NCBI RefSeq assembly: GCF_040869045.1
Contig: NC_090322.1
Span: forward strand, 173,676,672 to 173,740,671
Direction: 5' to 3'
From: Eurosta solidaginis
Taxonomy: Eukaryota > Arthropoda > Insecta > Diptera > Tephritidae
DNA: 64,000 bases
The notes beneath the pieces were generated by a model. The model saw only the letters and a program-made list of their open reading frames with translations, was not told where the DNA came from and did not search any database. The stretch's first letter is position 1; every line of letters starts with the position of its first letter. A program made the position numbers and the translations under genes. Of this stretch, positions 47,200 to 58,990 are shown one piece after another.

Positions 47200-48560
47200 T
47201 ACAGTTGATCTCTCTATTCGGCACAACAACGTAGCTCTTTGGTTAAAGCATAATTTATTAGTCCAGAAAACTATTAGAAACTGTCCACAAACCTAAGCTG
47301 CGTGTAGAAAACAACTTTGTTCTACACAACAGACAGAAGAAGCTCGGCTGCCAAATGGCTAGATCTAAGTCCCAAAACAGCCTATTAGGTAATGTAACGC
47401 AAACTTCTTACAAAACACTTTTATTTATCAAGGATTTTAAGTTCCATCAATAATAAAAATATATTAATCTCAAACAAAATGCAAAATCTTTTAATTCCAA
47501 ATTTCTGTTGGGTATATATGCAGTTGGTAGAATTTGTTCAGAATTACTATGCTAAAAGTTATCGGCTTGTCCAACAGTGCACCGTGTTCAAAAATTCCCA
47601 GGTCTTGCGTACCTTCTACCCCTTCTACCAGTAGCATGGATATTGTGTCTTAAGCATTAAAAGTTTGCAATTTTTCAGACTAGAGTTTTTAAGTAAAAGG
47701 TGGTTTTTGCCACACAAACGAAATGTCCACCTTTTGCTCGTGTCAGAGAATTTTTTTATTTTTATGCGTAGGGTCCATTATACGCACGCTAAATTGATAG
47801 CAACATTTTGCAATAACGTAGCATACTTTTAGGAGCAACGTATAACAAATTGTATCCGGTGTCGCTTGTCGTTCGTTTCTGAGGACCTGTTAAAATGTTC
47901 AGTATTTTACTAAAAGAGGCGTCCGCAATTCATTGATTGAAAGACATACAACGTGCTTCTTATATTGCTGATTCTAAACAAGAGCATAGTTTAGACAAGA
48001 GCATGGAATATTCCGGTGTGATTCTAGCTGCGTTATGATGATTTGCACTGGCGTTAAAATCACCCGATTTGCCAGGTCCGCGACACTTTATTCCAAATTT
48101 GTTAACCATTAGGCTTCAGCCATGGAAATGAAACAATTGCAAAAACTCCGTGGTGCCAAAGACCACGCAAACTATTTCGAGGCTCAATTAAATAAAAACC
48201 AGTTGGAAGTCAGCTCCTTTTGGAATTAATGTCAAAACACTGAAATCAGGATCTGATTACGAACACAACGAAGGAACCCTGCGAAGTAATGGACCTTGGA
48301 ACATCACAGACTTTAGAATAACCTGGGCTCATATCTTCTGACAACCATGAGCTCGATAAAACACTTTCTTATATAGCAAGAGGGTATATCTTGTTTTGAG
48401 TAAATTTATAGCATACATTTTTGTGCATTTTGTAATGCAATTGCTTCCGCTGTCGCTTGTGTTTAAATTCTGAGCTCCCATTGGAGTATGCAATGTTCGC
48501 AAAATGTTTTTAAAATTTCTAAGTAAAATTTGCATCTATCAGATCCGTATCGCTGTCAGA
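47200..48560 (-). mobile_element. Jockey-like retrotransposon 3' relic, copy C
   Basis: Aligns in reverse with A from about 45,070 down to 44,060 and again at about 42,760-42,570. Shared blocks include CTTTGGTTAAAGCATAAT, TTTTGCAATAACG-AGCATA and CAGTATTTTACTAAAAG. The middle (48,080-48,360) is different sequence. It lacks the SINE and MITE found in A. Confidence 0.7.
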
Positions 48561-49090
48561 AAGAAGCAATAGTTTGAAACTAAACAAAATATTTTTAACG
48601 TTGAGCACCAACTTTAGTTGTGTTCTCTGAGCACCTATCCGATGGCAATTTCTTCAAAACTCTGGAAGCAATTTGTTTTAATTTTGGCTGTTTGGTGGGG
48701 AATAATCTGAGAAAGGCAACTCTTACACTAACCATCTGTTTTAGACTTTATTAAACCGGCGGTTCAGGCTTCTGTAAAAGTGGCTATGAATGAAACTCAT
48801 TCGGCTTTTTCATGATTCGCGAAAGTACACGTAGAAAGGAATTAAACCAAAACCGTCACTATAACCGTTTGAAGCCTAGCCCGAAACCTTTATTTTGATT
48901 CGAGAAATAACAACACTGCAGCCTCTTGAAACTGGCTCCCATGGATTTTGTGAGAATTCAAAAATCAGCTTCTTGTGTTACCTCATTTGATAACTATGAA
49001 ACAGGCGTTATCAATTTTTCCTGAAACCCACAAAAATAAGTTTTAACAAAAATTATATCTGAAATGTTTGAATTATGTATCTTCTGTTTA
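48561..49090. other. no recognised feature
   Basis: AT-rich DNA with no motif identified. Confidence 0.4.
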
Positions 49091-50340
49091 TTCAAATTAG
49101 ATACATTAAATTAAAAAATGCTTAATCCCTAGATAAATATACGTTTCCATCAGCGAGTTTTTCGTTTTGTCCTCATTCACCATCAAACAAATCGCTTCTG
49201 CTTCCAGTTTTGCGTAAGCAGAACTTACTGCGCGGGTGTTAAGGCCGATGATATCAATGTCGTCAGTATACGCCAGTAACTGCATGTTTTTGTAGAATAA
49301 TGTTTCGGAGCGATTAAGTTCTGCAGCTTGTATTAATTTTTCCAGCATCAAATTAAAGAAATCGCGCGATAGGGGATCACATTGTCTGAAACCTTGTTTA
49401 GTTTCGAACGGCTTGGAGAGGTCCTTCATAATTTTGATCTTGATTGTGTTGCTCAACGTCATTTTGCATAGCCCTATATGTTTTAGGGGAAAACGAAGTT
49501 GAAGGCAGTTTTAAAAGCGACGACGAGGTGATGTGCCTTTCTGTTCTTTTTACGCGGGCTTTTTTGGCGGATTGTGAAAATCTGACCGATGTCAAACTTA
49601 CCAAATCTTAAACCGCTGATAAGGTCCAATCAGCTGATTTACGGTGGTCCTTAATCTTTCGCACAACATGTTTTACAGGTCCTTATATGCGAGACTAAGA
49701 AGGAGAGTTTGTATTCTTGTGGACTGGGCAAAGAACACTTAAATTACAATTGTCAGGCATGCACTCGTCCGACCATATATTTCAAATAAACTGATGCATG
49801 CGCCAAGTATTTGAAAGACTCCGCAAGCAATCCATCATCGCTCGCGGCTTTGTTATTATTATTTTTTTCTGGTTATTGCTGTTCAGACTTGGTCATAATC
49901 GGGTGGGGGAACATTTATTCCATCATCAGCGATTGTGGGCTGTGATTCATCATCTTCCCTGGGCTTTTCATCGCTCTCTCTATTTAGGAGCACAGATATG
50001 TATTCTTTCCATAATATAAGTGGAGTACTTATCGACATCGGTTACCAGATCGTCGTTTACACTTTCACAGGAGCCCCGGGCTTAAAACCTTCTGGCTGTC
50101 ACCGGCTTTTGGAAAAATATTCGGACGTTATTTCTGGTGACTAGAAGCTCAAGCTCCTCGCACTTACGCCTTTCTGCCTCTGCCTCTTTTTGTGACGTTC
50201 GCTTTTAAGGCAGCCTTGTAGGCAGTGTCCTTTCTTTCGGTTGCTATGCAGCATTCTTCAACGTACCAATTTTTTTCCCACTACTCCTGCATTATGTCGG
50301 GTTGATTTGTGCTCCGCAGAGAGCAGGTGTGAGCGCCGAG
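49090..50340 (-). pseudogene. RTE-like retrotransposon relic (linker plus RT)
   Basis: On the minus strand: WYVEECCIATERKDTAYKAA (about 50,280-50,220) is the linker after the endonuclease; EGFKPGAP-VKV and DLVTDVDKYS follow (50,090-50,020). LRTTVNQLIGPYQ (49,650-49,615) begins the RT fingers; KQGFRQCDPLSRDFFNLMLE (49,400-49,340) is the QG-x-P block; LLAYTDDIDIIG (49,285-49,250) is the active-site Y-x-DD block with Thr in the x position. Multiple frame breaks make it inactive. Same family as the relic at 3,640-4,205. Confidence 0.85.
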
Positions 50341-50559
50341 TTGCGAAATCATTGGCAGTCTGTTGCGATTGCGATCCCTGTAAACAAAAATTTAAATTTA
50401 TATTAATAAAATTAAAAGAATTGAAAGAACTATATGCTAATACAATAATAACCACATTAGTATGTTTGTATATGTATATACATATGTTTATATCTATATG
50501 TAACTAGTTTTTAATATATATTTATGGATTTTTCCATTTGAAATCGCGCCTGAGCATCG

Positions 50560-51060
50560 AAGATCTTGACACCACAATAGAACCGAGGGCTGTTGCAAGA
50601 GGACAAAAAAGGCAGAACACAGCTGTATACCGACAGTTCCAAACTAACGGAAGGCGTCGGGTTCGCTGTTTACTGTGTCGATCCAGAAATAAGTAGATCC
50701 CTAAGGCTCACGATGGACAACACTGGGTTCTGGTGGCATATGCCTTTGGGTTAGGCCTTGTCAGTAACAGCAGATGTAGGAAGTGCGAGGTGCAGTAAAG
50801 AAACGGTTGAACACGTTCTGTATTCGTGTTCTGCGCTCGCGAACTCAAAGCTTCAGCTACTAGGGGTGGCAGATCTCGAGGCAGTAATTAAGCTGGGCCC
50901 TAGTAACGGAGTTATTCTATAACATAAGTCCTGGTGCCTAATGGGTTTTTTACTTTTGGTTGTCAAACAAAATCTGATAACACTATGGACACATTCAGTC
51001 TATGTGAGGTCTTTATGGAGCGACTAGTACAACCTTACCTTGCGTTTGAATCGACCAATG
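50560..51060 (+). pseudogene. non-LTR retrotransposon RNase H and C-terminal fragment
   Basis: AVYTDSSKLTEGVGFAVYC (50,620-50,680) is the start of an RNase H domain with its first catalytic Asp. After a deletion, SRCRKCEV and KETVEHVLYSCSALANSKLQ (50,770-50,860) give the C-terminal zinc-knuckle-like end. The 3' DNA matches 26,900-27,000 and 41,770-41,900. Confidence 0.8.
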
Positions 51061-51289
51061 ATTGGAATGAATACTTTTCAATTTTGTCTGAATATAGAAG
51101 AATTAATAACGTTCTATATGAGCTGACCTGTCAAGATCGTTTTATTTTTGTTCAAAATAAAGTTCTTGACCGACCAGTTTAATGTTCACGGCACTTTTTC
51201 ACACAAGTTGAACTATGAAAGGAATTGTATTTTGTTGATTTTTGATAAATTGTGCTATCCGTAATATTACTTCCTTTTTTCTAATCTCG

Positions 51290-51556
51290 CATTATTACTC
51301 AGCCTAATACTTTAAAGGCATTTTGTGCCAACCCATGACGCAATAAAACCAGACAGGTGAAATCTCCCCACATGACACTAACCATCTCTTCAATTGTAAT
51401 GTGGAACCAACCCCTCTAACACACCTCTTATTATGGCCCATCCCTGTTGAAACAGCAGGTTTCCTTGGACTCCCGTTAGAGGATATTGATGACAATTTGT
51501 GATCGGTCCAACCTATTGGATGGGCGAAGCACTGCTACAACAACAACAACAACAGG
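51290..51556 (+). pseudogene. Jockey-like retrotransposon 3' end with CAA tail
   Basis: The frame 51,358-51,501 encodes DTNHLFNCNVEPTPLTHLLL, then WPIPVETAGFLGLPLEDIDD and a stop. HLFNC-x-PTPLT-x-LW-x-x-P is the C-terminal signature of Jockey-like pol. The 3' UTR is short and ends in (CAA)n at 51,537-51,555, so this is a severely 5'-truncated insertion with an intact terminus. Confidence 0.85.
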
Positions 51557-51719
51557 TGAAGTCGATATTACAAAATGGAGTCGCATTTGACAAAACTCGC
51601 CATCATAAATTTAAGTGTTCTAACAATTCAGTTTTGATGTTATGATTTTAAAGATGTTAAAAAATTATTCAACAATAAAGTTTATCCCACCCATGACAAA
51701 TATGCAGAAACTGTTTTTA

Positions 51720-52510
51720 GAATTGAGGGAGGCCGCCGAAGAGTAGTACACTGGCTTTATGAGATGGTAGCCAAACCGATTCTGCTCTATGGGGTGCTGG
51801 TCTGGTGGAGTGGACTGGACACGGCGAGCACCACACCAAAAGTTTGTGTCACCATGGCATGGAATGTTTATGATTAAGATTATCTGTGTCGCCGGTCATA
51901 GTGATATCTAGGGAAATTATCAAGCGGATCTCTTCGCCCGCATGGGGACAATTGACTCTGATGAAGATGGCTGCAGGAATTTAGGAATTCTACTGGCCAC
52001 CTGCGGTCTGTTCCTGCATAGATGAGCCTTAGTGTCAGCTCAGCAAGCGTTCGGCGGACAGCAACTCTTGCAGGGTAGCAAGATTCTTCTGGCCGGAAAT
52101 GAATGACAGGAGGTTTGTCGAAATGATTGGGCTCACTAAGGTTATTCTATCAGTGGTAATTGGGGTTTTGACAGGACGATACTGTTCACTGGGCACCCAT
52201 TAGTTTTTTCTCAATATTCTAGAAACCCTATCCTTCTGCAGCTATAGGCAGCATGATGAGGTGCAATCACAGAGTCACTTTATGCTTGATTGCCCAGCTT
52301 TTGCCACAACTAGGCGAAAGTATTTTCGTTGCGACTCACTTAGATCTCTGGAGGATTTATCCAATGTTGAAATCGGTCTCATTCGAAACTACATACATAT
52401 ATCGTTGCTAGGCAGCGATTCTCTAAGTAGCTAGAGCTTACGCCACCTTCATGTTGTCTAAGTGAGCTGTCCTACCAGGGCAGTTACGATCTAACCTAAC
52501 CTAAATATTT
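51720..52510 (+). pseudogene. LOA-type retrotransposon RNase H/C-terminal relic
   Basis: LYEMVAKPILLYGVLVWW (51,760-51,810) matches the end of the RT thumb; ICVAGHSDI-GNYQADLFAR-GT (51,880-51,945) is the RNase H W-x-PGH-x-I-GNE-ADELAR-GT block; ILLATCGLFLHR and a C-terminal Cys-His-like region follow. The 3' end has CTAACCTAACCTAA at about 52,490-52,505, a typical tandem-ended tail. Many stops. Confidence 0.78.
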
Positions 52511-52582
52511 CACATACATATGCTTTTAAACATATATATAAATATGTACTACACATAGTTCATAGTAGAAGTTCCTATACAT

Positions 52583-53515
52583 ATATAAACAAGCAAGGAA
52601 GCCTAAGTTCGGGTGGAACTGAACACTACATACCCATTTGTACACTTGAAATGCTGTTGTTGTTGTTTATTTTGTGTGCTTAATAGTGTTACAAGGCTGC
52701 GCAATAATACATATACATATGGTTCTATTCTGAACTAATTTTTCTTCGAGTTATGGCTCCCGGAACATAGAAAATTGCTTAGTCATAAAAGGGGCGGTGC
52801 CACGCCCATTTTTTAAAATTTGAAGTTTTTCCTATTTATTGTTATAAATCCACTTGGGAAATGAAATACCATTGATATCAAGCTCTTTTTTGGCAAAGAT
52901 ATAGCTTATTTTATTCGTCCACGACCGTTTTAAAAATACTTTATATAAAAGTGGGCGTGGTCCTTAACTGATTTCGCTAATTTTTCTTCAAAGCATTCCT
53001 TATAGTAAAGGCAACCTCTGCCGAATTTTGTTTCGATAGGTTTAACAATTTTTGATTTATGATTAATAATATTTGTAAAATTGATTTTATCACAAGTGGG
53101 CGGTGCCACGCCCATTTTAAAAAATATTTTCAAGTATTTATTAAGAGTTTCAATATCAGTCCACACGTCAAATTTCAAAATTCTAGGTGTATTATTTACT
53201 AAATAATCATGTTTTTGTGTTTTCCAAAATGTTATATATATAAAAAGTGAGCGTGGTTATCATCCGATTTCGCTCATTTTCAATACCAATCTAATCTGTA
53301 CCAAATTTGGTGAAGATATCTCAATATTCACTCAAGTTATCGTGTTAACGGACAGACGGACGGACGGATGTGACTCAATCAAATGTTTTTTCGATACTGA
53401 TGATTTTGATATATGGAAGTCTATATCTATCTCGATTTCTTTATACCTGTACAACCAACCATTATCCAATCAAAGTTATAATACCCTGTGTACAAGTACG
53501 GCTAAGTATAAAAAG
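52583..53515 (+). repeat. TTCGGG-type dispersed repeat, copy 1
   Basis: Starts AAGGAAGCCTAAGTTCGGGT, includes GGGCGGTGCCACGCCCATTTT twice, then GACAGACGGACGGACGG and CTATCTCGATTTCTTTATAC, ending near GGCTAAGTATAAAAA. The repeat looks non-coding. A second direct copy lies at 55,795-57,005. Confidence 0.85.
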
Positions 53516-53649
53516 TACAGTATATTTATTATCAAATCGCCATAAATTGCTTCATACACATAAAGTCTTGCTTATGCGAAATATTCAAATTCAAAATTTG
53601 TTAATAACCTAATTTTTGAATTTGAAACACAATGTCTTACAGTAATAAT

Positions 53650-54880
53650 TAAATAAAACTAAAGCATTTTGTGTGTTCTCTATTTCTCTCTCTCTCTCCC
53701 TCTTTATTCAAACACTACCCATTACCAACTTAATGAATGATGAAAATGTGCAGCAATTTACACTGACTACGCAACCACCATTTTGCGAACGTTACAGTGT
53801 TTACGAGGATTATCTAAAGACAATCAAGAAAAAAGAGGCGTGTACATTTTGTAAAAACGAAAGGAACAATCTCAAGAGAGCATACAAATCAAAAAACGTG
53901 TGCGTGCCGGCAAGTGAGATTGTTAAAACAACAACAACATTGATAATACAAAACGTCAATGACTTCCGAGCACCCAAAGGTAATTAAAAGAAAGAAATTT
54001 GCGTTGAGTACAAATAACAAAAATGGGATTACAAGTAGCCAAAACATTTGTAATTTTCATACAGCTTAAGCTAAATAGTGTTGTTGTTACATATATAGCC
54101 TATGTAATTGCTGTGTCTTATTGTTGTCATCAAGCGACGTTGAGTATTTATGCAATGGAAAAGTACGGAAACGCCTTTAAACAAACAACAGTTACTAAAT
54201 TACTATTTTACTGCAAACCAAAAAAGGAGGCTAGCTATAATAACGGTATTAGAAGCGATATCAACCACAACGCCAGCAGCAACTACTACAACAACTACAA
54301 TATTACTAATTACAATGTGCGTTTACAGCAAGAGCTTGAAGAACTGACAGAGCAACGTGAAAGTATTAACAGCAGCAATAACGATTTAAGGACGACAAGT
54401 TTTGCGTTGAATAAAAAGGTTACGTATACACCCCGCATCACCAACATCACCGGTCGATATCCGCACGAAAAGCATAAATATCAACAACAACAACGCAAGT
54501 TGAATAATAGTTAAAATGTGCGGACAGCATGACGTGACGTCGTTGAATAGTAGATACATACATATGTATGTAAATTAAGACAAAAAAAACTACAAAAAGC
54601 AAATACAATCAACAAGAAAATTAAAACCCAACGGACTTATGTGACAGCTGAATTAATTTGATAAAACAACTAAACGCAAAAACATATATATGTGTGTATA
54701 TATATGTATATATCAGAAAGCAGATAAGAATAAACGCAATCAAGGGAAGTTAAGCAAGCAGTCAACGAAAACGAAATAAAAAAAAGAATAATACGAAACA
54801 ATAGTCATAAAAAGCGTTAATTAACATTTGTGTACGTGGCAGCAAAAAAGGAATTGCAAAGAATCAAATTATCATAGAGA
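53650..54880 (+). promoter_or_regulatory. probable promoter/5'-UTR region with two upstream ORFs
   Basis: This segment carries little repeat and has a composition unlike the flanks: a (TC)n run at 53,684-53,703 that could bind GAGA-type factors, then CAA/AAC-rich DNA of the kind common in long fly 5' UTRs. Open frames of 104 codons (53,673-53,987) and 163 codons (54,023-54,514) are present. The second begins with two hydrophobic stretches and later becomes Asn/Gln-rich, as expected from AAC/CAA repetition. A possible splice donor AAAG|GTAATT ends the first. They may be upstream ORFs or chance frames. The inference rests mainly on the exon that follows. Confidence 0.4.
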
Positions 54881-54970
54881 ATGCAACGCCTGCGTACGAC
54901 ATTTACGCGTTCGCGTACACCAACGGGCGCTGAGATGAAAATGCAAAATAGTCTTGAGGTGCCGAAACAG
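54881..54970 (+). CDS. candidate first coding exon of a host gene (30 codons)
   Basis: ATG at 54,881 opens exactly 30 codons reading MQRLRTTFTRSRTPTGAEMK and then MQNSLEVPKQ, after which CAG|GTGCGA gives a phase-0 splice donor. If read through, the frame hits a stop four codons later, so splicing is needed. The peptide is basic and Ser/Thr-rich, with RSRTPT as a possible phosphorylation site, and has neither repeat origin nor low complexity, unlike the surrounding frames. It resembles N termini I associate with signalling proteins such as insect eye-specific diacylglycerol kinase (rdgA), but that link is from memory and unproven. No later exon was found in the remaining 9 kb, implying a first intron longer than that. 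The start is the first in-frame ATG after the UTR-like region. Confidence 0.5.
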
Positions 54971-55139
54971 GTGCGATTGCCTTAAGAATTTAATTTTCGA
55001 ATTTTTTTGCTGTTGTGCTACTAGAATTTTTTTTATTGTGCCTCAATTGTCGGTTGCATGCATGTCGTTTCTTAAATAATTTTTTTTTGTTAAACTTAAT
55101 TGGATGTTGCATGCAAACTTATTTTTCTTATATCTATAA

Positions 55140-55790
55140 TATTGTTCTTTCCTTGTTTTTAATAGAATACAACACATAATTTGTTGAAACCTATCAACAA
55201 AAAAAAAAAAGCACGAAATTTTCTTACTGTTAGATCAACCAACTCAAAATCAAAATAATATTTAATTAACTAAAATAAAATAAAATTAAAATATTAAATA
55301 TTTTGGGAAAAAATTTAAGCTACGCAACAATAAAAAAAATTGCTTCAAAAATGTTTCCCACTGAACACACATCCTCTGCCTTTTTGTTCAGGAAAAAAGC
55401 AGATTTGGTTCACAATACTGGAACGGGGAAATAAACTGAAAACAAAATAACATAGACAATTTAAAGGAAAAAATTATAATAAAATAACTAAATAAAATGC
55501 AACAAAATAAAATAAAAAAAGTCCAAATACATTTAATTAAAAAAAAAAAAAACAACAATTTGATAATAACAAAAATGTTAATAAATTAAGAGGAGATTAA
55601 AAAAGAAGGAACTAAATGGATAAGAATGAGAAAAGTGAAAAAATTATATGTTCCACTAATCTTAATTAAACAATCTTTAATTAAATTAAAAAAAAAATTA
55701 CGAAAATATTATAAATTGAACAAATTTAAATTAAAAAAGGTTTTAGAAATTAGAACGATAAAGTAAAAAATAAAATATGATTTAAAACAA
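55140..55790. repeat. A/T-rich low-complexity DNA
   Basis: Poly-A and AAATAAAAT-type sequence, with more A than T on the plus strand. No gene. Confidence 0.7.
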
Positions 55791-55794
55791 GTAA

Positions 55795-57005
55795 AGGTGT
55801 CTAAGTTCGGGTGTAACCGAACATTATATACTCAGCGTGAGCTTCAATTTACATTTCATTTCACATAAATTACTTTTCTACATAACACGTGGCACCTCCC
55901 GTTTAAAAAAAAAATGTCTCCCCATTTCCTTTTACAATAAAACTTGATTAGTGAAATATCATTGATTCAAAACTATTTTTTGCTAAGTTATATCTTATTA
56001 TTCTTATCTACGACCCTTTTAAACTTGTTTTATATCTAAGTTGCTGTGGTCTTTACCGATTCCGTCCATTTTTACTAGAAATATTTTCTGCTATAGGAAA
56101 AATATGTGTACACAATTTCATTACGATATGTTAATTTTCCTTCGAGTTATGGATCCCGATACATAGAAAATTGCTTAGTCATAAAAGGGGCGGTGCGACA
56201 CCTATTTTCAAAAATTTTAGGGTTTTCCAATTTAATGTTATAATTCAATTTAGAAAGTAAAATTCTATTGACACAAACCCTTTTTCGCTAAGATATAACT
56301 TATTATATAGGGAAAATTTGTGTACGCAATTTTATTACGATCCGTTAATTTTTCTTCGAGTTATGGGTCCCGAAACATAGAAAATTGCTTAGTCATAAAA
56401 GGGGCGGTGCCACGCCCATTTTTTTAAATTTGAAGTTTTTCCTATTCATTGCTCTTTTTTGCAAATATATAGCTTATTTTATTCGTCCACGACCCTTTTA
56501 GGTTTAACGATTTTTGATTTATGATTAATAATATTTGTAAAATTGATTTTATCACAAGTGGGCGGTGCCACGCCCATTTTGAAATATGTTTCCAAATTTT
56601 TATCAAGAGTCTCAATATCAATCCAGATGTCAAATTTCAACATTCTAGGTGTATTATTTACTAAATTATCATGTTTTTTGTGTTTTCCAAAACTTTATAT
56701 ATATAAAAGGTGGGCGTGGTTATCATCCGATTTCGCTCATTTTCAATACCAATATATTCTGGGTCCAGATAAGTTAGTGTCCCAAGGTCAAGATGGTGAA
56801 GATATCTCAATATTTACTCAAGTTATTGTGCTAACGGACGTACTGACGGACGGACGGACCTGGCTCAATCAAATTTTTTTTTCGATACTGATGATATTGA
56901 TATATGGAAGTCTATATCTATCTCGATTGCTTTATACCTGTACAACCAACCGTTATGCAATCAAAGTTAATATACTCTGTGTGCAAAGCACGCTGAGTAT
57001 AAAAA
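55795..57005 (+). repeat. TTCGGG-type dispersed repeat, copy 2
   Basis: Begins AAGTTCGGGTGTAACCGAAC and ATTATATACTCAGCGTG, and ends GCACGCTGAGTATAAAAA, so the extreme ends form a short inverted repeat (ACTCAGCGTG / CACGCTGAGT). The inner GGGCGGTG-CAC-CCCATTTT, GACGGACGGACGG and TATCTCGATTGCTTTATACC blocks are colinear with copy 1. It is longer than copy 1 because of internal duplications of the GGGCGGTG segment. Part of it runs through a 158-codon ORF at 56,543-57,019 with no recognisable domain. Confidence 0.85.
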
Positions 57006-58990
57006 ATATAATTGAATAAAGTAATAATGAAATACAGCACAGTAAAATAAAAAAGCAAGCAGCGGGGCATTCATATGACTAAGTGGTTACACTAGTAATA
57101 CAGTATTAATGTGGGAGATTCGAGTTCAATACTCAGCTCCCGAGAAGTATCGAAGAAGTTAAATTCAGAAACATGTCCTAGTAACAATCGCCGTTTTTAA
57201 ACTTTGCAATTTTTCCCTTATAGCAATAACAAAAACAATTGTATAAAAGCAATATGAGCATGTCTCGCTAATTAAATACAGACAAAAAAAAATATTTATG
57301 AAAATATTATGAAATATCTTTAAATTAAATTAATAATAAAGAATAGAAATTTATTTAAACAAAAAAAAATTTATTTAAAAACAGTATTAAAAAAATATTA
57401 ATAATTTTTAATTTCAAGGCGTCGCTTTCGAACTTTGTAACGAATGATTGTCGCCTCTTAAAAAAAATAATAATTGAAAACAATAAATTAAATAAGGAAT
57501 GAAACGAATTAAAAAAATCAGTCAAAACAAAATAAAGTAAACTTAACTAAAAGATATTATACTAAGAAAATAAAAAGTATAAACAAAAAAATTTAATGAG
57601 AATAAAATAACTTAAATAAAAACGGAAAATGAAAGTTTGGGGGACACCCTGTAACAATCCAAGATATATAAATAATAACACATTTTATTGAGACGAAATT
57701 AAAAAAGCTGAACTATGATTTAGCTTAAACGAAAACCAGCTAAGAGAAAAAAATCCAGAAAAAATTTATGAGAGTAAATTAAACTAAACTTTAATAAATA
57801 AATAAATAAAAGTTTGAGCCAAACTCCAATGATACAAAATAAAAAGGTAAACCACGAAATAAAAAATAATAAATACGAGTTGAACTTAACTTATCTAGAA
57901 TAAAATATAGTATATTAAAAAATAAAATATAAAGAAAAGTAAAACAGTTCATTACAAAAAAAATATATATAAAAAAATCAATCAAAGTGATATAAACTAA
58001 AAGAAATAAAAAATAATAAAAAAAAGAAAAAAAATAATAAATAAAAATAAAATAAGGTAAACTTGAATAAAATATAAACAAAAAAAGATGACAAACAAAA
58101 ATGATTAATCAAATTTTATTAAAACTGAATGAAATTGACTAATCTCAAATAAAATAAAATAAGGTAAAGTAAACAACAAAAAAAAAAGTAAAAAAAAAAA
58201 ACAAAAATTACTTAATCAAAATAAAATAGAAAAATAAAAATCAAACAAAATAAATAAGTAAACAAACAAATTTTGAAGAAAACTGATCACAAACAAAGAA
58301 ACTAAAATTAAATAAATTAAAAATAGGGCAAAATTAAAAGTAAAAAAATGTAAAAAGTAAAAGAAACAAAATTCCAATGAGAATAAATTAAACTAAGCTT
58401 AATTAAAATAAAAGCAAAAAAAAAGAAAGTAAAAATCCAGACAAAACTTAAAAAAAAATTATTTAAAGAAAATGAAATTGAAAAAAATTTTTTAAAAAAT
58501 CAAAAAAAAAAAAAGAGAGCCAAGTATATAGTATAGAACAAAATAAATAAAATACAGGAAAATAACAAAGTGAGAAAGTGACAAACAAAAAAAATTATCA
58601 AAGCGAAATAATTTCAACTTAAATCAAATAAGAAATTAAGCAAACTTAAAAAAATCTCAGAAAAACTAATAAACTAAATAAAGACATAATAAAAAAGAAT
58701 CAAGCAAACCAAACAAATTATAAAAGTGCATTCAAAATCAAATTACCTTAACTAAAATGAGTTAAAAAAAAATATGAAAAGAAAAAAAAATTAACAAGCT
58801 CAATCAAAATAAACTACCAAAAATATAAAACATGAAAAATAAAAATTTTTTTAAAATTCTATCAAAAAGAAATCACAAAAATTATCAAGCAAAACAAAAC
58901 GGTAACAAAAAAGTTTAAAAATACAACAAAAGCGATTAAAAAATAAAAACATAAACTAAAAAAAAAATCAATCAAACTTAAAAAACTAAG
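57006..58990. repeat. A-rich, strand-asymmetric low-complexity DNA
   Basis: Nearly 2 kb dominated by A on the plus strand (AAATAAAATAAA, AAAAACAAA, AATCAAACAAAA), with T clearly rarer. The minus-strand ORFs at 57,791-58,081 and 58,862-59,122 are Phe/Tyr/Leu-rich artefacts of it. Confidence 0.85.

Noticed and set aside
56543..57019. 158-codon ORF
   Set aside because: It lies within the TTCGGG-type repeat and the equivalent frame in the sister copy at 53 kb is shorter and split.
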